Shown piece after piece: positions 1 to 13,599 of a stretch of 64,000 nucleotides of DNA (within the stretch, counting starts at the first letter, position 1; the number at the start of each line of letters is the position of its first letter). The stretch lies in contig CM060175.1 of NCBI GenBank assembly GCA_030549775.1, positions 28,625,762 through 28,689,761 of the forward strand, given 5' to 3'. The notes under the pieces were generated by a model, which was not told where the DNA came from, made no database searches, and was given only the letters and a program-made list of their open reading frames with translations. The stretch is from Tamarix chinensis (lineage: Eukaryota > Streptophyta > Magnoliopsida > Caryophyllales > Tamaricaceae). A program made the translations under genes and the position numbers.

Positions 1-1932
1 TTCATATGACTAGTTTTTTTTAATAATCTTATTGGTGAATATATATATTTTTAGTGTGTGTGTGTGTGTATATATATATGTTGATACAATTTGCATATTG
101 TTATTCATGCACATGGATCTATTAATATTTTTTGGCTATGTTTTTTTTTAATGTAACTACAGATACTTTTTATATGACCATGATAACTTGTTTTGATTAT
201 TATAAGTGTACACTGATTTATAATCTAAGGGAGATAGTTTTATTATGAGGACAAATCATGGAGTTAAGGATATAAATTGAGAATGTTTAATTTTATTTTC
301 ATATTAATAAATATAATAATACATTTATTTATTATAGTAATATTTATTATAATAATTGATTAAAATTATAAATAAAATTGTACTTGTAAATTCTAAATCT
401 AAAAATAACTTTGTTGGGTACTTCAAGTTTACTGTTTGGGTGCTTGTGTGTTGGGTACTTCAAGTTTGCTGTTTTATTTTTCCTTACTTTATCATGCAAC
501 TCAATTAATTAATAAATATTTAAACTTGAAATCCTTAATTTATAAATTAATTAATGAAACCTTAACACAATGACTAATGCCATTTTTTGTTAACCATTTT
601 AGTAGTGTTTTATTATTTTTATTGCACATACATTTTATAAGTTATTTAGTATTTTATGTAACATCTATCCTTACCATATTTATTTTTTCCTTTTTATATA
701 TTTCTCTACTATTTTTTTGCATATTTTTTATTCTTTTATCTTAAAAATTTATTTTTCGTGTAAGCAAACAGCTTGATGACCACTTTTGTTTATTGTTTTT
801 ATGTGTTTAGTTTGTCATTTATTTCATTATTAACTAAAGTTTTTAACTGATATGTTACCTATGTTATATGCAAAATAGGTTACTTAATGACCTAAAAAGG
901 TCAAGTTTAAATTTTTATGAAGAGATAAAATAGACAAAATTTAAATAGTTTTGTGTTTATTCTTTAGTTGAGGTTTATTGAATTGATAAAGTACAATTGT
1001 TGATTACATATTATAATTATTTATTACATTTTTATTAACATATTAATTTTATTAATTAATAATAACCAAAAATTTTGTCACTATTATTTTATGATAATCT
1101 TATTCTTAATAACTGTGTTTATGATAGCAATATTTAATATAATAATTAATTACAATTCAAAATATAATTCCTATTATATAGTATAGATATAATAATAATT
1201 ATTGGTGTGATTTTATGTATGTGAGATGCACTTAATTTTGCTATTTCAATTTCTTTATTTATCATACGTGTCATTTATTTATATATATTGAAATATGTAA
1301 TTTAAATTAAAAAAATTATTGAAATATACCATAATTTTTAACCTTTCATTTTGTTTTTTTAATTTACCTACATTTTGTAAGTTATTTACTATTTAATATC
1401 ATAAATAGAGCACGAATCCCAACAAGCTTATCTAAAACTATTGTCACCCAATTTATTCTTCTTTTTATCTATTTATCAACTATTTTTCTGCTTTTTCATG
1501 GTTTTTTTTGGCTTGTCTATTGAAAATCTTAATTTTATGTGTTAAAAAGTAAAATTTAGGTTTAATTTCTTGATCAATTTTGTTTATTGTTTTTGTGTAT
1601 TTGGTTTGCCCTTTAACTTCATTATTTACTAATATTTTTAACTGATATGTTAACTATGCTAAATTGCATAATAAGTTACTTCAAGCCTAAAATAGGTCAA
1701 GCTTAAAATTTGGTGAGGAAAAGAATGAGACAAATTTAATTAGTATTGAATTTCTAATTTAGTTGAGGTTTATTTAATTGATAAACTATAATTACTATTT
1801 CCATGTTTAAAAATATATTAATGTTAAATTTAACAAAAGCCAATAATTATATTATCAATATGATTATCTTAATCATATTAATTATATTTATGATAAGACT
1901 ATTTATTATAATAATTGATTTCAATTATAATC
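1..1932. repeat. Large repeat block A, copy 1
   Basis: This block is repeated in the same orientation at 15156-17105. The match starts at the first base of the window (TTCATATGACTAG), so the repeat probably extends further left. It holds a GT/TA microsatellite at about 54-80, a stretch repeating GGGTACTTCAAGTTT twice, and then two to three degenerate 0.75-0.8 kb monomers. The two copies differ by scattered substitutions and small indels. Similarity stops abruptly after TTCAATTATAAT at 1932 and 17105. No coding sequence is visible. Confidence 0.85.
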
Positions 1933-1970
1933 ATATCTATTAGGGTGTTTATATGTGGGAGAGATGTATT
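450..1970. repeat. Tandem monomers of about 0.75-0.8 kb
   Basis: A recurring order of landmarks marks each unit: a GGGTGCTT-like start, then AAGTTTGCTATTTTAATTTC, then CATTTATTTTATAAAT, then TTTGTGTGTTTGGTTTG, then AACTGATATGTTA, then GGTCAAGTTTAAATTTT, then TTGAGGTTTATT. The AACTGATATGTTA landmark occurs near 848 and 1640, about 793 bases apart. Unit starts fall near 455, 1203 and 1942. The third unit is cut after about 30 bases, where block B begins. Other units lie in the entries below. Confidence 0.75.
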
Positions 1971-4900
1971 TAATATCACACATGCATACACATTTAAAAA
2001 AAATTAATATCATTATTAACTAGAATAAAATATGAAAATAACTATTTTGTTCGAGGAATTTTAGTTTTCCTATGACATTACCAAATATGGCATTTTTTTA
2101 CACAAAAATTCCATATACTCTCCTTTAATTATTATAAACTATAATAATCATTAAAATCCCAATTTAATAGTTCCTCGCTTCCCATGACACCTTATTTTAT
2201 TGTCTAGTGAAATCTCTTCATCTTTATTTTTTAATTTTTTTATATACTTCATAGTAGAAAAAAAGTGAGGGTAGTATTAGAGTTTTCAAAAGAAAAATGA
2301 GTCACATCACATGAAATGAATCTAGCTTAGAAGAAGAATAAAGTTCTTTTTTGCCTTTGGCACCATATTTTATTTTCTACTGAAATCTATTCACCTGAAG
2401 AAGAAAACGCCCAAATTTACATGCTTTTACTCCTTATCTTATTTAGTTTTTTACCCCTTCCTATATTCGCATTTGTTATTTAAGTTTCAAACTTAGAGAA
2501 ATAATACTTATTGCCCTTGTTATTACCTGATTGCGTTATCAACCTGCTCTGTACGCCTGTTGTTGAAGTTCTATCTTGATTAGGAGTTGGATGTTTTGCT
2601 TTGCCTGTATATTGTTTATGGGTTTTGTTGAGGTTAAAATTTTTTGGTATTACTTGAGGGAGACAATAACATTACATGATATTTATTTTTCTTCTCTTTT
2701 ATTTTAGTTTTGCATTGAGGATAATATAAACTTTAAGTGTGCAGGGCAGTAGAAAAATTTTGATTTCTTTTCGTGTGTGTTGCTCTTTGTTTTTTTTTTA
2801 AGAATTTCATGCTATGATATGACAAGAAAGTTTAATGCATGTTATTAGATATTTCACATCGGCTTCTACGAAGCAAAATAACCTATAAGAGCTGGTTTTT
2901 ATAAATTTGCTTTTTTGTATTTGAGATGCTAATTATAGTAATTCATTAGCTGAAAAAGAACTATGTCATCCTTCGTTAGACAAATTAATATTAAGAAAAA
3001 GGTAAACATAATTTATTTAGGATCTAACTAGTTGATTAGGAGTGTGGGAGCAACCTCTAGTCTAACAGTGCTTTATATTCAAAACTAATTTCGAATATTC
3101 TTAGGCTAAGTATGTAAGGAATCCTGATCCGCTAGCAAACTGGCCTTGGCTAAGATTTTTTTAACATGATTTATGTCATTTTTTTATCTATCAATATCAT
3201 TTTTTATTTTTATTTATCATTATTAGTAATAATAATACATATATATTATTATTAATTATTTATTTTATGGATATTTATTTATTATTCTTATTAGGGTTAT
3301 CTTTTGATGATGATGTTATTAATCACTTGTAATAAATATTTTCATTAAAAACAATTATATGCATTCATGTTTAATAATGATTAGGTTTTAATTAATTATT
3401 AAAAATATTATTGTCCAAATAAGTATATTGTATTAATAAAAAGATATTATCAATGATTTATAATAAAATTTTATTATCGGCTATTACAAGGTATTAGCAT
3501 TTCTTATTAATAATGAGTATTTATTCTTTTATAATAATGACTAATTTATTCTTTAATAATAATTAAAAAATTGTCATTATTTTATCAAGAATTATTATTT
3601 AAGCCCTTGAAAAACAAATTTCATTATTAATTATTGATTTTATCTTTAATTATTTATTTGATTATTAATTATTAAAGAATATTTTTATTTAGTATTGTAT
3701 TTATAATAAACTATCATAAAAATGATTTATTAATAATTATTTTGTTTATTATAATTATTATATTTATGATAAGTATAATTATTATGCTTTACTAATTATC
3801 AGTGATATTATTCAAAATAAATTATAATTTATTATTATTATTATTCATTTAATGCCACTTTATTATTAGTGATGTTTAATATTATCTTCAATATATTATA
3901 AATTCTAATTATAGTTATATTGATTAATACAATTATAAATATAACTATGTGTATAAAGTCTTAATATAAATATTGGTGATAGAGAAGAGTAGAGATAGTG
4001 CTATTCCATATTATGGATACTCCTTGAATCCTAAGAATTTTGGTACTTCATTGTTCAATAGGATATCTGGAATTAGTTTCCTTTGGTTCACTTATTATTC
4101 ATATGTGTAGTGTAGTTACTCTTACATGACAGAAGTCATTTACTAAAATAAGTTGTCAATATGTGTTCTATCCTGAGCATTCTAAGCAACTAAAAGAGGT
4201 AGATGATGAACGCTGATTTTGATGTTTTTGAGATGGTAGGCTATGGAATTTTTTTTATTGCTCCTTTGCATACGAGTGTTCCGTAGGTGGAATCAAACAT
4301 TACTACTGATGAAATGAATGAAATTTCAGGATAATGAGGACAGAAGAGCTTTTGACTCAAATTCGGAGTTTGAAATTGTATGCATGTATGTCACCAATCA
4401 TTTAGTTACCTATAGACATGGTCAAGAACTCCTTTTGTGAGGGAAATGTTTGACGGAATTGTAGATGGTCGGGGATTTATTTGTTTGGATTAAGTTTTGG
4501 TTTGGGGGTTGGTCATTCATATATTTGTGTGTGTGTGTGTAAACTTACTCTCTTTTTTTCCTAAAATTATTCCACAACTCTTTTTGGGATTAAGGTTTTA
4601 TTAGTTAGACCACTTATTTTGATTGTTAATTTTTATCTAGGTTTTTCTATTTATCTACTAGTAATAGTTTAATGTCCGTAGATGAATTTATCAATACTTT
4701 ATTGCTCATGAATGCTCTAGCCAATTTTACTTACTTATCTATCCATCTGTTTATTTATTTGTTTGTTTATTATTATTATTATTATTATTAAATTAATCAA
4801 TTGATTATTACACTTTATTTAAGAAAGTAAAAAAAGGTTTTTTTTTAGAAATGTCTAAGGGTCTTTTTTAGAAACTAAATTTTTCATGTCTGCGCACACA

Positions 4901-5264
4901 TTTAATTTCTATCCCTTAGACCACTTTATGTTATTTCAATTTTATTTTTGGTTTTTAGATTATAGCATGTGTTAGTTTCTTACACTCTTTTAAAAAAAAT
5001 GAATTATGCTTTTTTAAGTTTTTGCATTCTCTAAGTAAGCTCTTTTAATATTAACAACTAGTAGTTTTAAAATAATTATATTGGTATATACAACTTTTAT
5101 GTGGTCGTCATCATGATATGAATAACTAGTTTTTTTTTGTTTTTTAATAATCATTAGGACCATGAAAGGTTTTTTTAGTTATTAATCTAATATGTACAAA
5201 ATGTGTTCATTAGACCTATGCTATAGGGTAGGATGTTTTATCTTAATAGGATAATAACTACTCG

Positions 5265-5477
5265 GGTGCTTATTTTGGGTGAAATTTACATTAAGTTTGC
5301 TATTCTAATTTCTCTTACTTTATTGAATGTGTCATTTATTTTATAAATTTTTTCAACCTCTAATCTTTAATTTATGAATTAATATAAATTAAATATTAAA
5401 ACCTCAATATGATGATTGATTTCTTTTTCTTAATTTGTTTTTTATTTTTGTGCATTTTTTTTTACTTCTATCTAATG

Positions 5478-5521
<44 letters not shown>

Positions 5522-5523
5522 GT

Positions 5524-5554
<31 letters not shown>

Positions 5555-6540
5555 ACAATATACATAAGGTTTAGTTTGTATAGCACTTTTGTTAGTCATT
5601 TTTGTGTGTTTGGTTTTTCATTCATTTCATTATTGACTAAAGTTGTTAACTGATATGTTAGCTATGCAAAATGTGTGATAGATCAACTTAAGAACAAAAA
5701 TAGGTCAAGTTTAAATTTTGATTAGGAGAAAAACCAAAAACATTTAATTAGTTTTGGCTTACAGGTTTAGTTGAGGTTTATTGAATTAATAAATTATAAT
5801 TTGTTTTTTCATATTTGTGACTATATGTCTTTGATTAATTAATAATAATAATAGTTTTGTACTTATTTTTATCAAGACGATATTCTTCATCTAAATCATA
5901 ATATTAATGATAGAAATATTTATTATAATAATTCATTGCAATTATAAATATAATTGTAATTATACTGGCTTAATATAATAATAATAACTACTTGGGTGCT
6001 TAGTATAATAATATTAAGTTTGCTATTTTATTTCTCTTGCTTCATTATAGTGTCATTTATTTTATAAATATTTTCAATATCTATTCGTTAATTTAGAAAT
6101 TGATATAAATTATTTATTGAATCCTACAATAATTGATACCCTTTATGTTAGAAATTTTTCTTAGTATTTTATTAAATTTTTATTGTGCAAACATTTTAAA
6201 TGTTATTGAATATTTAATGCCATCAATGGAGCTTAATTTCTAGTAGACTTCTCCGAACTATGTCCTCACCCAAATTATTTTCTTTTTCTCCATTTCTGTA
6301 CTCTTTTATAACATAATTTTACCATTTTGTCCAATTATTAAAAAAGATTATTTTATATGTAAGACAATATGAGTTAGGTTTAGCCACATGATCACTTTTT
6401 TTATGGTTTTTGTGTGTTTGGATTGTCATTTATTTTATTATTAACTAAAGTTGTTAACTTATATGTTAGTTATGGAACATGCGTAATTTAAACTTTAATT
6501 AGAAAAATAAAATATACAAGTTTCATTAGTTATGACATTA
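5265..6540. repeat. Tandem monomers within block B copy 1
   Basis: Two units of the 0.75-0.8 kb family start at about 5270 and 5994. The TTGTTAACTGATATGTTA landmark lies near 5645, and a diverged form (AACTTATATGTTA) near 6453, about 807 bases apart. The first unit is interrupted by an ATT microsatellite at 5478-5521 and is shorter than its counterpart near 13603. Confidence 0.7.
5478..5553. repeat. (ATT)n followed by (TACA)n and (TA)n microsatellite
   Basis: About fifteen ATT units run from 5478 to 5521, followed by TACATACATACA and TA repeats to about 5553. The matching place in block B copy 2 (near 13930) has only a short TA run, so the expansion is specific to copy 1. The open frame across it with a tyrosine run is a microsatellite artefact. 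Confidence 0.95.
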
Positions 6541-6830
6541 TAATTTTGTATTTAGCTTGCTTTTTCTCCATTATAATGAGATACACTATCTCCGCAAAAA
6601 GTCATAAGTTATTTTTTATTCTATTGGCCACTTTAAATAAATTTTTTTCTTTTATTTTATTTCAAACTTATTTGTATCTTTTTATTTATTTTTTTATTTT
6701 ATTATTATTTTTTTAAATCATATTATTTTTCTTTAAGTTTTTACATTCTCTAAGTTAACTTTTTTAATATAACTATTTTTTTTTAATAATCTTATTGATG
6801 AATATATATATTTTTTAGAGTGTGTGTGTT

Positions 6831-9785
6831 AAGAAGAAGAAGAGTGGCAGGGTGTGTGTGGTGGTGCAGATCGGCGGGGATAAAAGAAGAAGGGGAGGAA
6901 GAAGAAAGGTTGATGGACGATGGATGATGATGGTGGTTGTAGATGTGAGAGTGATGTGTGATGCATGTTGCAAGTTGCTCGGAGTAAAGTCAAGCTTTAT
7001 GGCTAGACTATAGTGCATATAATATGGTAAGTTTCGATCATTTTCATCAAAGTCACTCTACCCATACCTGATACTCATTTTAAGCCCCTTCTGTCACATG
7101 TTGGGGATGGGTATATTTCTTCATCGATTCTCAATTTTGTTATAAATTTATTAGCAGGTCAAGCTCTGGCTTCTTTTTACATATTTATTATATGAAAGGG
7201 GTTGGCCAACTTGTTAGCTTATGATGTTTCCTCTTGTTTTTTCTTTGCTCTTGGGCTTAATGACCAAGTGATTCCTGGTAGTCTTAGTTGCCTTGAAATT
7301 TTATGATCGTGCACATTCTCTTTCTGGAGTTTTTCTAACTGTGCTCTGTATGGGTAATATGACCTTTTTTTCTTTCTAAAGCAAGAATGCTTCTATTTTG
7401 TGGTGTGTATTTATCAATTGCTATGATGACTCTTAACAATCTATTAGACTTATATATTATATATACTTTAGTTTTATTCAAACAAAACTCACTTCATTTT
7501 TAATATTATAATCGTTAGATGGTGAGTATATGTTTATGGAATATGATATTATTAGCCATTTTTAAATGTTAAATAATAGGTTAGTTAATTATTTAATATA
7601 ATTTATTTATAGTTAGTATTTTAATACTTTTTTAACAAAAATAATGCAATTTTTCATAATAAATATATATATTTTAAACTAAGTATAATATTTTTATTAA
7701 GGGATAATACCATCTTATTTAACAAGTTAGTTCGAACATAGAGTGCATATTCAATAATTAAAGTACTTTCCATAATCATACCTTTAATATAATCATTAAG
7801 ATGGAATAATCTACTTAGGAAGTTCAAGCTTGTTTCAAATTTGACATGTCAGACTTCATATATATTATTTCCAATGGGAGTTGGCTGGCTTTGAAATATC
7901 ATGGAAGTCTACATTCACAAAACATCGATGATTCTATATTCTTCTCTATAACCAAGGTTCCTGTATGCAGATAAGGTACAACGAAGCACAATGTCTTTGG
8001 GTGGATATGCGGGAGAGATAAGACAAACACAATGAGTTGAACCTCTTTAGTTACCGGTATTGATTCTGATAGGATGAAACTTGTGAGTGGCAAAGGTCGG
8101 TGTAGCAAACTCTATGTTTCTCTTATCTTTTCCTATTTACGGCACTCTTGAAAAAGTGCTTGTGGTAGAGGAACTAAGATAACCCCTTTGAATAGTGTGC
8201 TTCCAAACCTTGAGAATCTAAATATTGAATTGGTTTATGATCTAATATTCTACAATTTTATGAAGTTTTACGAGGATCATTTTTATTTATTTATTTATTT
8301 ATATATTTTTATGATGTTTTTCTTTAAAGTGGAAGTTTCTTGGCATAAGTTTTGGTATATTTGTTGATTATTGTATTGATTTCTCAAACTATTTACAATT
8401 TTCCTTTTTATTATGAGGAGAAAAATTCATGAACTATTGGGTTTGCAAGTAGTTTATGTGTTCTATTTATAATTTTTTGCTACAATTTCATTTTAACTTC
8501 TATGAATGTATTTTTTACAAATTTTTGGACAGAAATTCTCAAATTATTTACAATTTGTTTTTGGTTATGAGGAGAGAAATTCTTGAAGTGCTGGGTTTGC
8601 AAGATGTTTGTGTTCTATTTATAATTTTTTGCTATAATTTCTTTTAACTTCTATACATGTTCTGTTATGACCTATTATTTTTGATGAACATATTTTGTGC
8701 AAAATTGAGGTCCAACCAACTATCTGATATCTCACACAACCCTTGAGTAGAGACAGACTTGAGAAGATTAGACTAGAACTAGGCATTCTTAAGATAGTGT
8801 AATTTTGTGTGAGATGAACTTTTCTATAGACTTTTAGGTAATTTTGTGTAGGCATTTGGGGATTTGTTTGATTTTTTTCCCAATTGGAGGTGGTGGTGCG
8901 AGGCTGGTTGGTTGTGTTCCACATCGACGTTTATGGGAAATTGATAATGATTGGATAATATTTGGTTGTTTTCCAAGTTCTTACATAGAAAAATAATGAC
9001 AGATATTAAAGAACTTATATATCTTACTAAAACAATAGATAACGAAATTATTAAAGATGGCATGTGCTAAATCTAGATAGCAGCTCAAATTCTTATATAA
9101 ATTTGCTCTCACCAGCATGACTTTGTTTGTACAACTGTTGAATTATCAATTATGAATCATAATATGAAAATACCTATGGTAGATATACTGGTTCTTAGAT
9201 ATTGCCTGTATGAATTGGGGGAAAAATTATAGTGTATTATAATGCTGATTTACATTGGGAGTCATGCGTGAACTTTTATAGTGTTTATAGTGATGGGAAC
9301 TGTGCTTATTAGGCAAGAGAAAGGTCCAAATATAAGTAGTCTGCTCTCAGTGAAAGAATGCAGGACTACAAAAGGTAGAATGATCAAGAGAGCAAGTGGT
9401 ATTCTGGTGGATCTAAGGTTTGTTCTAATGGACATGGCATTCAAGCCATTGTTGGAAGTTCGTACGAATTGATAAGAGGCAGTTATGCAATTTGCTACGA
9501 AAGGAAAGGTACATGAGAGCTTTATAGTCGTTGCATATTTCTAGCCAGGATTACTTGCCGTCTATATTGGAAGCTCATATAGTTGCATGCCAAGAGGTAC
9601 ACAATTCTTCCTATTCTCATTTTATGCTACATTTGGGAATCTGTAATCATGTAATTTCTTGTGAAAGGCATGCAATTAAAGAATTGGCAATATTTTTTAG
9701 GAGATAGAATTGATGCCAGTTGGAGCTAGATTTGCTATGATAGTTTTTTTATTAATTTTAAGAAATCAGTATGGATCAATGAATA
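6831..9785. other. Segment between the two B blocks, found once in the window; no gene recognised
   Basis: This 2.95 kb stretch has no second copy in the window and is less AT-rich than its surroundings. It begins with a purine-rich, GGT/GAT-rich tract (6831-6950) that opens short frames on both strands with low-complexity Lys/Arg or Pro/Leu products. At 7860-8250 and 9240-9600 the composition resembles decayed exon sequence, but every frame is stopped within about 70 codons and I recognise no domain. An imperfect 90-base duplication lies at about 8395-8500 and 8540-8650 (both contain ATGAGGAGA, GGGTTTGCAAG and ATTTATAATTTTTTGC). The left edge is a GT run (6818-6828) and the right edge a CA run (9791-9809). 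Confidence 0.6.
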
Positions 9786-11712
9786 ATAATGATACACACC
9801 CACACACACATGCATACATATTTTTTTAGAAAAAATTTCTATCATTACTAATTAGAATAAAATATGAAAATAACTATTTTGTTTGAGGAATTTTAGTTTT
9901 CCTAAGACATTATCAAAGATGGCCTTTTTTTACACGAAATCCCATGTACTCTTCTTTAATTATTATAAATTATAATAATCATTAAAATCCCAATTTAACT
10001 GTTCTTTGCTTCCTATGACACCTTATTTTATTGTCTACTTAAATCTCTTCATTTTTATTTTTTTTATTTTTTCTTATCTACTTCATAATAGGAAAAAAAC
10101 TTAAGGGTAGTATTAGAGTTTTCTAAAAAAAATGAGTCACATCACATGAAATGAATCAAGCTTAGAAGAAGAAGACACTTACTTTTTTGCCCTTGGCACT
10201 ATATTTTATTGTCTGCTGAAATCTCTTCACATGAAGAAGAAAATGCCCAAATTTACATGCTTCTACTCTTTATCTTATTAAGTTTTTTACCCCTTCCTAT
10301 AGTCGCATTTGTTATTTAAGTTTCAAACTTAGAGAAATAATACTTACTACGTTTTTTATTACCTGATTGCATTATCAACCTACTCTGTATGCCCGTTGTT
10401 GTAGTTCTATCTTGACTAGGAGTTGGATGTTCTGCTTTTCCTATATATTGTTTATGGGCTTTGTTGAGGTTAAAATTTTTTGGTATTACTTAAGGCAGAC
10501 AATAACATTACATGATATTTATTTTTCTTCTCTTTTATATTAGTTTTACATCGAGGATAATGTTTAAGTGTGGGGGGTAGTAGAAAAATTTTGATTTCTT
10601 TTTGTGTGAGCTGCTCATTTTTTTTTTAAGAATTTGCATGCTATGATATAACGAGAAAGTTTAATGCATGTTATTAGATATTTCACAGCTGCTGCTATGA
10701 AAACAAAATAACCTATATTTCATTTTGGATCTAACTAGTTGATTGAGAGTGTGGGAGCAACCTCTAATCTAACAGTGTTTTCTTTTCAAAACTAATCTCA
10801 AATGTTTTTAGGCTAAGTATCAAAGGAACGGCGAACCTCTAGCAAGTTGGCCTTGGCTAAGGTTTTTTCTTATTTCATTTTTTATCTATCAATATTATTT
10901 TTATTTATGTTTATCATTATTAGTATTAATTATATTAATTATAATTATAATTAATATTTTATCGATATTCATTATTATTAATTAATTATTTTATCGATAT
11001 TTATTTATAATTATTATTCTTATTAGGGTTATGTTTTGATGATGATGTTATTGATCACTTATAATAAATATTTTCATTAAAAAGAATTATATGCATTCAT
11101 CATTAATATTGAATATGTTTCAATTAATTATTACAAATATTATTATCCAAATTAGTATATTGTATTAATAAAAAAATGTTATCAATGATTTATAATAAAA
11201 TTTATTATCAACTATTACGAGGTATGAAATTTTTTTTATTCATAATGATAATTTATTCTTTTATAATAATGACTAATTTATTCATTCAAATTAAGTAAAA
11301 ATTTGTCATTATTTTATCATGAATAATTATTTAAGCTCTTGAAAAAACGAATATCATTATTAATTATTAATTATTGATTTTATCATTAATTAATTATTTT
11401 ATTATTAATTATTAATGAATATTTTTATTTATTATTGTATTTATAATAAACTATCATAAAAATGAATTATTAATAGTTATTTTAATTATTATCATTTTTA
11501 CATTTATGATAAGTATAATTATTATGCTTTACTAGTTATCAATGATATTATTCAAAATAAATTATAATTTATTATTATTATTATTATTCATTTAATGCTA
11601 CTTTATTATTAGTGATGTTTAATATTATCTTCAATATATAATAAATTCTAATTATAGTTGTATTGATGACAATTATAAATATAATTTTATTTATAAAGTC
11701 TTAATATAACTA

Positions 11713-12542
11713 TTAGGGTGCTATTTTTATTTTTCTCACTCTTGTCATGTGTATTAATTAATTAATAAATATTTTCAACCTCTAATTTAAATTTATGATT
11801 TAATATAACTAAATTAGTGGAACCTTGACATGATTATTGATGTCATTTAGTATTTATTTTTTCTTTTCTACATTTCTCAAATATTTTTGTTCATTTTTCT
11901 GTTATTTAATCCAATTATTGAAATTTTTATTTTATACCTTTAAAAGTATATGTTAGGTTTAGTCTATTTATCACTTTTATTTATTGTTTTTGTGTGTTTG
12001 GTTTGTTATGTATTTACTATTAACTAAAGTTGGTTACTGGTATGTGTTAGTTATGGACCATGTGTAATATGTTACTTAAAAGACTAAAATAAGTCAATTT
12101 TAAATTTTAAATAGGAAAACAAATATAGAAATTTAATTAGCATTGGCTTTTTAATTTACTTCAAGTTTATTTAATTGATAAAGTGTAAATATTATTTTCA
12201 TATTTAAAAAAATAGTTATGTTATAACGTAGTAATCAATCGTTTTGTAAATATTATTATTATTATGGTTATCTTAATTTTAATAATTATATATTTGATAG
12301 GAATAATTATTATAGTAATTGAATTCAATTATACATAATTGTAATTTTATGGTTTTAATATAATAATAACTACAGGGGTACTATGTATATTAAGTTTTCT
12401 ATTTTAATTTCTCTTACTTTATTGTACATGTCATTTATTTTATAATATTTTCAACATCTTATCATTAATTTATGAATTAATATAAATTAATTATTAAAAT
12501 CTTAACATGATGATTGGTGTCAATTATGTTAATTTTTGTTTA
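11713..12542. repeat. Tandem monomer tract present only in block B copy 2
   Basis: A full unit of the 0.75-0.8 kb family starts at about 11713 (AGGGTGCTATTTTT). It contains the TGTGTGTTTGGTTTG landmark near 11990 and a diverged AACTAAAGTTGGTTACTGG near 12024. The next unit starts at about 12373 and is cut after 170 bases. In block B copy 1 the matching interval (3970-4232) is only about 260 unrelated bases. Confidence 0.65.
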
Positions 12543-13371
12543 ATAGGCTATGGATTTTTTGTATTACTCCTTTGCACATGAGTGGTTCATAGGTGGAATC
12601 AAACATTACTACTGATAGAATTGAATGAAATTTTAGGATAAGGAGGATAGGAGAGCTTTTGGCTCAAATTTGGGGTTTGAAATTGTATGGATGCACCCAC
12701 ATCCTTAATCATTTATTTACCTATAGACATGGTCGAGAACTTCTTTTGTGACGGAAATATTCACCGGAATCGTAGATGGTCGGGTATTTATTTGTTTGGA
12801 TTAAGTTTTGGTTTGGGGGTTGGTCATTCATATATTTGTGTGTGTGTGTGTGTAAACTTACTCTCTTTTTTCTTAAAATGATTCCATAACTCTTCTTTGG
12901 ATTCAGGTTTTATTAGTTAGCCCACTTATTTTGATTATTATTATTTTTATCAAGGTTTAACAACTAATCTACTTGTAATAGTTTAATTTCCTTGGATGAA
13001 TATATCAATACTTTAATATTCATGAATACTCCAGCCAAATTTACTTATCTACTTATTTATTTATTATTATTTAATTCTTTAATTGATTATTACACTTTAT
13101 TTAAGAGAGTAAAAAAATTTTTTTTTTCGAAATGTCAATGGGCTTTTTTTAGAAGGTAAATTTTTCATGTCTGCCCACACATTTAATTTTATCCCTTCAA
13201 CCACTTTATCTTCTTTTAGTTTTATTTGTGATTTTTATATTATAGCATGTGTTAGTTTCTTACACTTAAGAAAAAAAAAGAATTTTTCTTTTTTTAGTTT
13301 TTGCATTCTCTAAGTAAGTACTTTTAATATGAACAACTAATTCTTTTGAAATAATTATATTAGTATATCTT

Positions 13372-13374
<3 letters not shown>

Positions 13375-13403
<29 letters not shown>
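13375..13403. repeat. (CA)n microsatellite
   Basis: About fourteen CA dinucleotides lie inside block B copy 2. The matching position in copy 1 (near 5090) has only TATATACAAC, so the run expanded after the duplication. Confidence 0.95.
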
Positions 13404-13407
<4 letters not shown>

Positions 13408-13599
13408 ACTTTTGTGTGCCCATCGTCGCCATCGTCATTTGAACAACTAGTTTTTTTGTTTTTTTTTTAATAATCATTAGGCCTATTATATAGGGTGCTC
13501 ATGATATGTCTTTTTAGTTATTAATCTAATATGTACAAAATGTATTCATTAGACCTATGCTATAGGGTGAGATGTTTTATCTTAATAGAATAATAACTA

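Larger units (their letters stand above)
1975..6830. repeat. Large repeat block B, copy 1
   Basis: This block is repeated in direct orientation at 9786-15215, in collinear segments separated by indels: 1975-3970 matches about 9786-11712, 4232-5415 matches 12543-13755, and 5421-6830 matches 13872-15215. Copy 1 carries about 120 extra bases near 2885-3010. It lacks an 830-base monomer tract present in copy 2, and about 115 bases near 5420. The block is very AT-rich with many TTATTA and AATAAT runs. I found no credible coding sequence and no recognisable transposase or reverse transcriptase motif. Confidence 0.85.

Noticed and set aside
5435..5653. Open frame with a run of tyrosines
   Set aside because: Translation of an (ATT)n microsatellite; not shared with the matching position in block B copy 2.
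6815..7018. Overlapping 67- and 63-codon frames on opposite strands
   Set aside because: Purine-rich tract without any recognisable domain; the mutual antisense opening is compositional.
9281..9472. 63-codon frame (MFIVMGTVLIRQEK) in the spacer segment
   Set aside because: No recognisable domain; open on both strands; kept only as part of the unexplained exon-like island.
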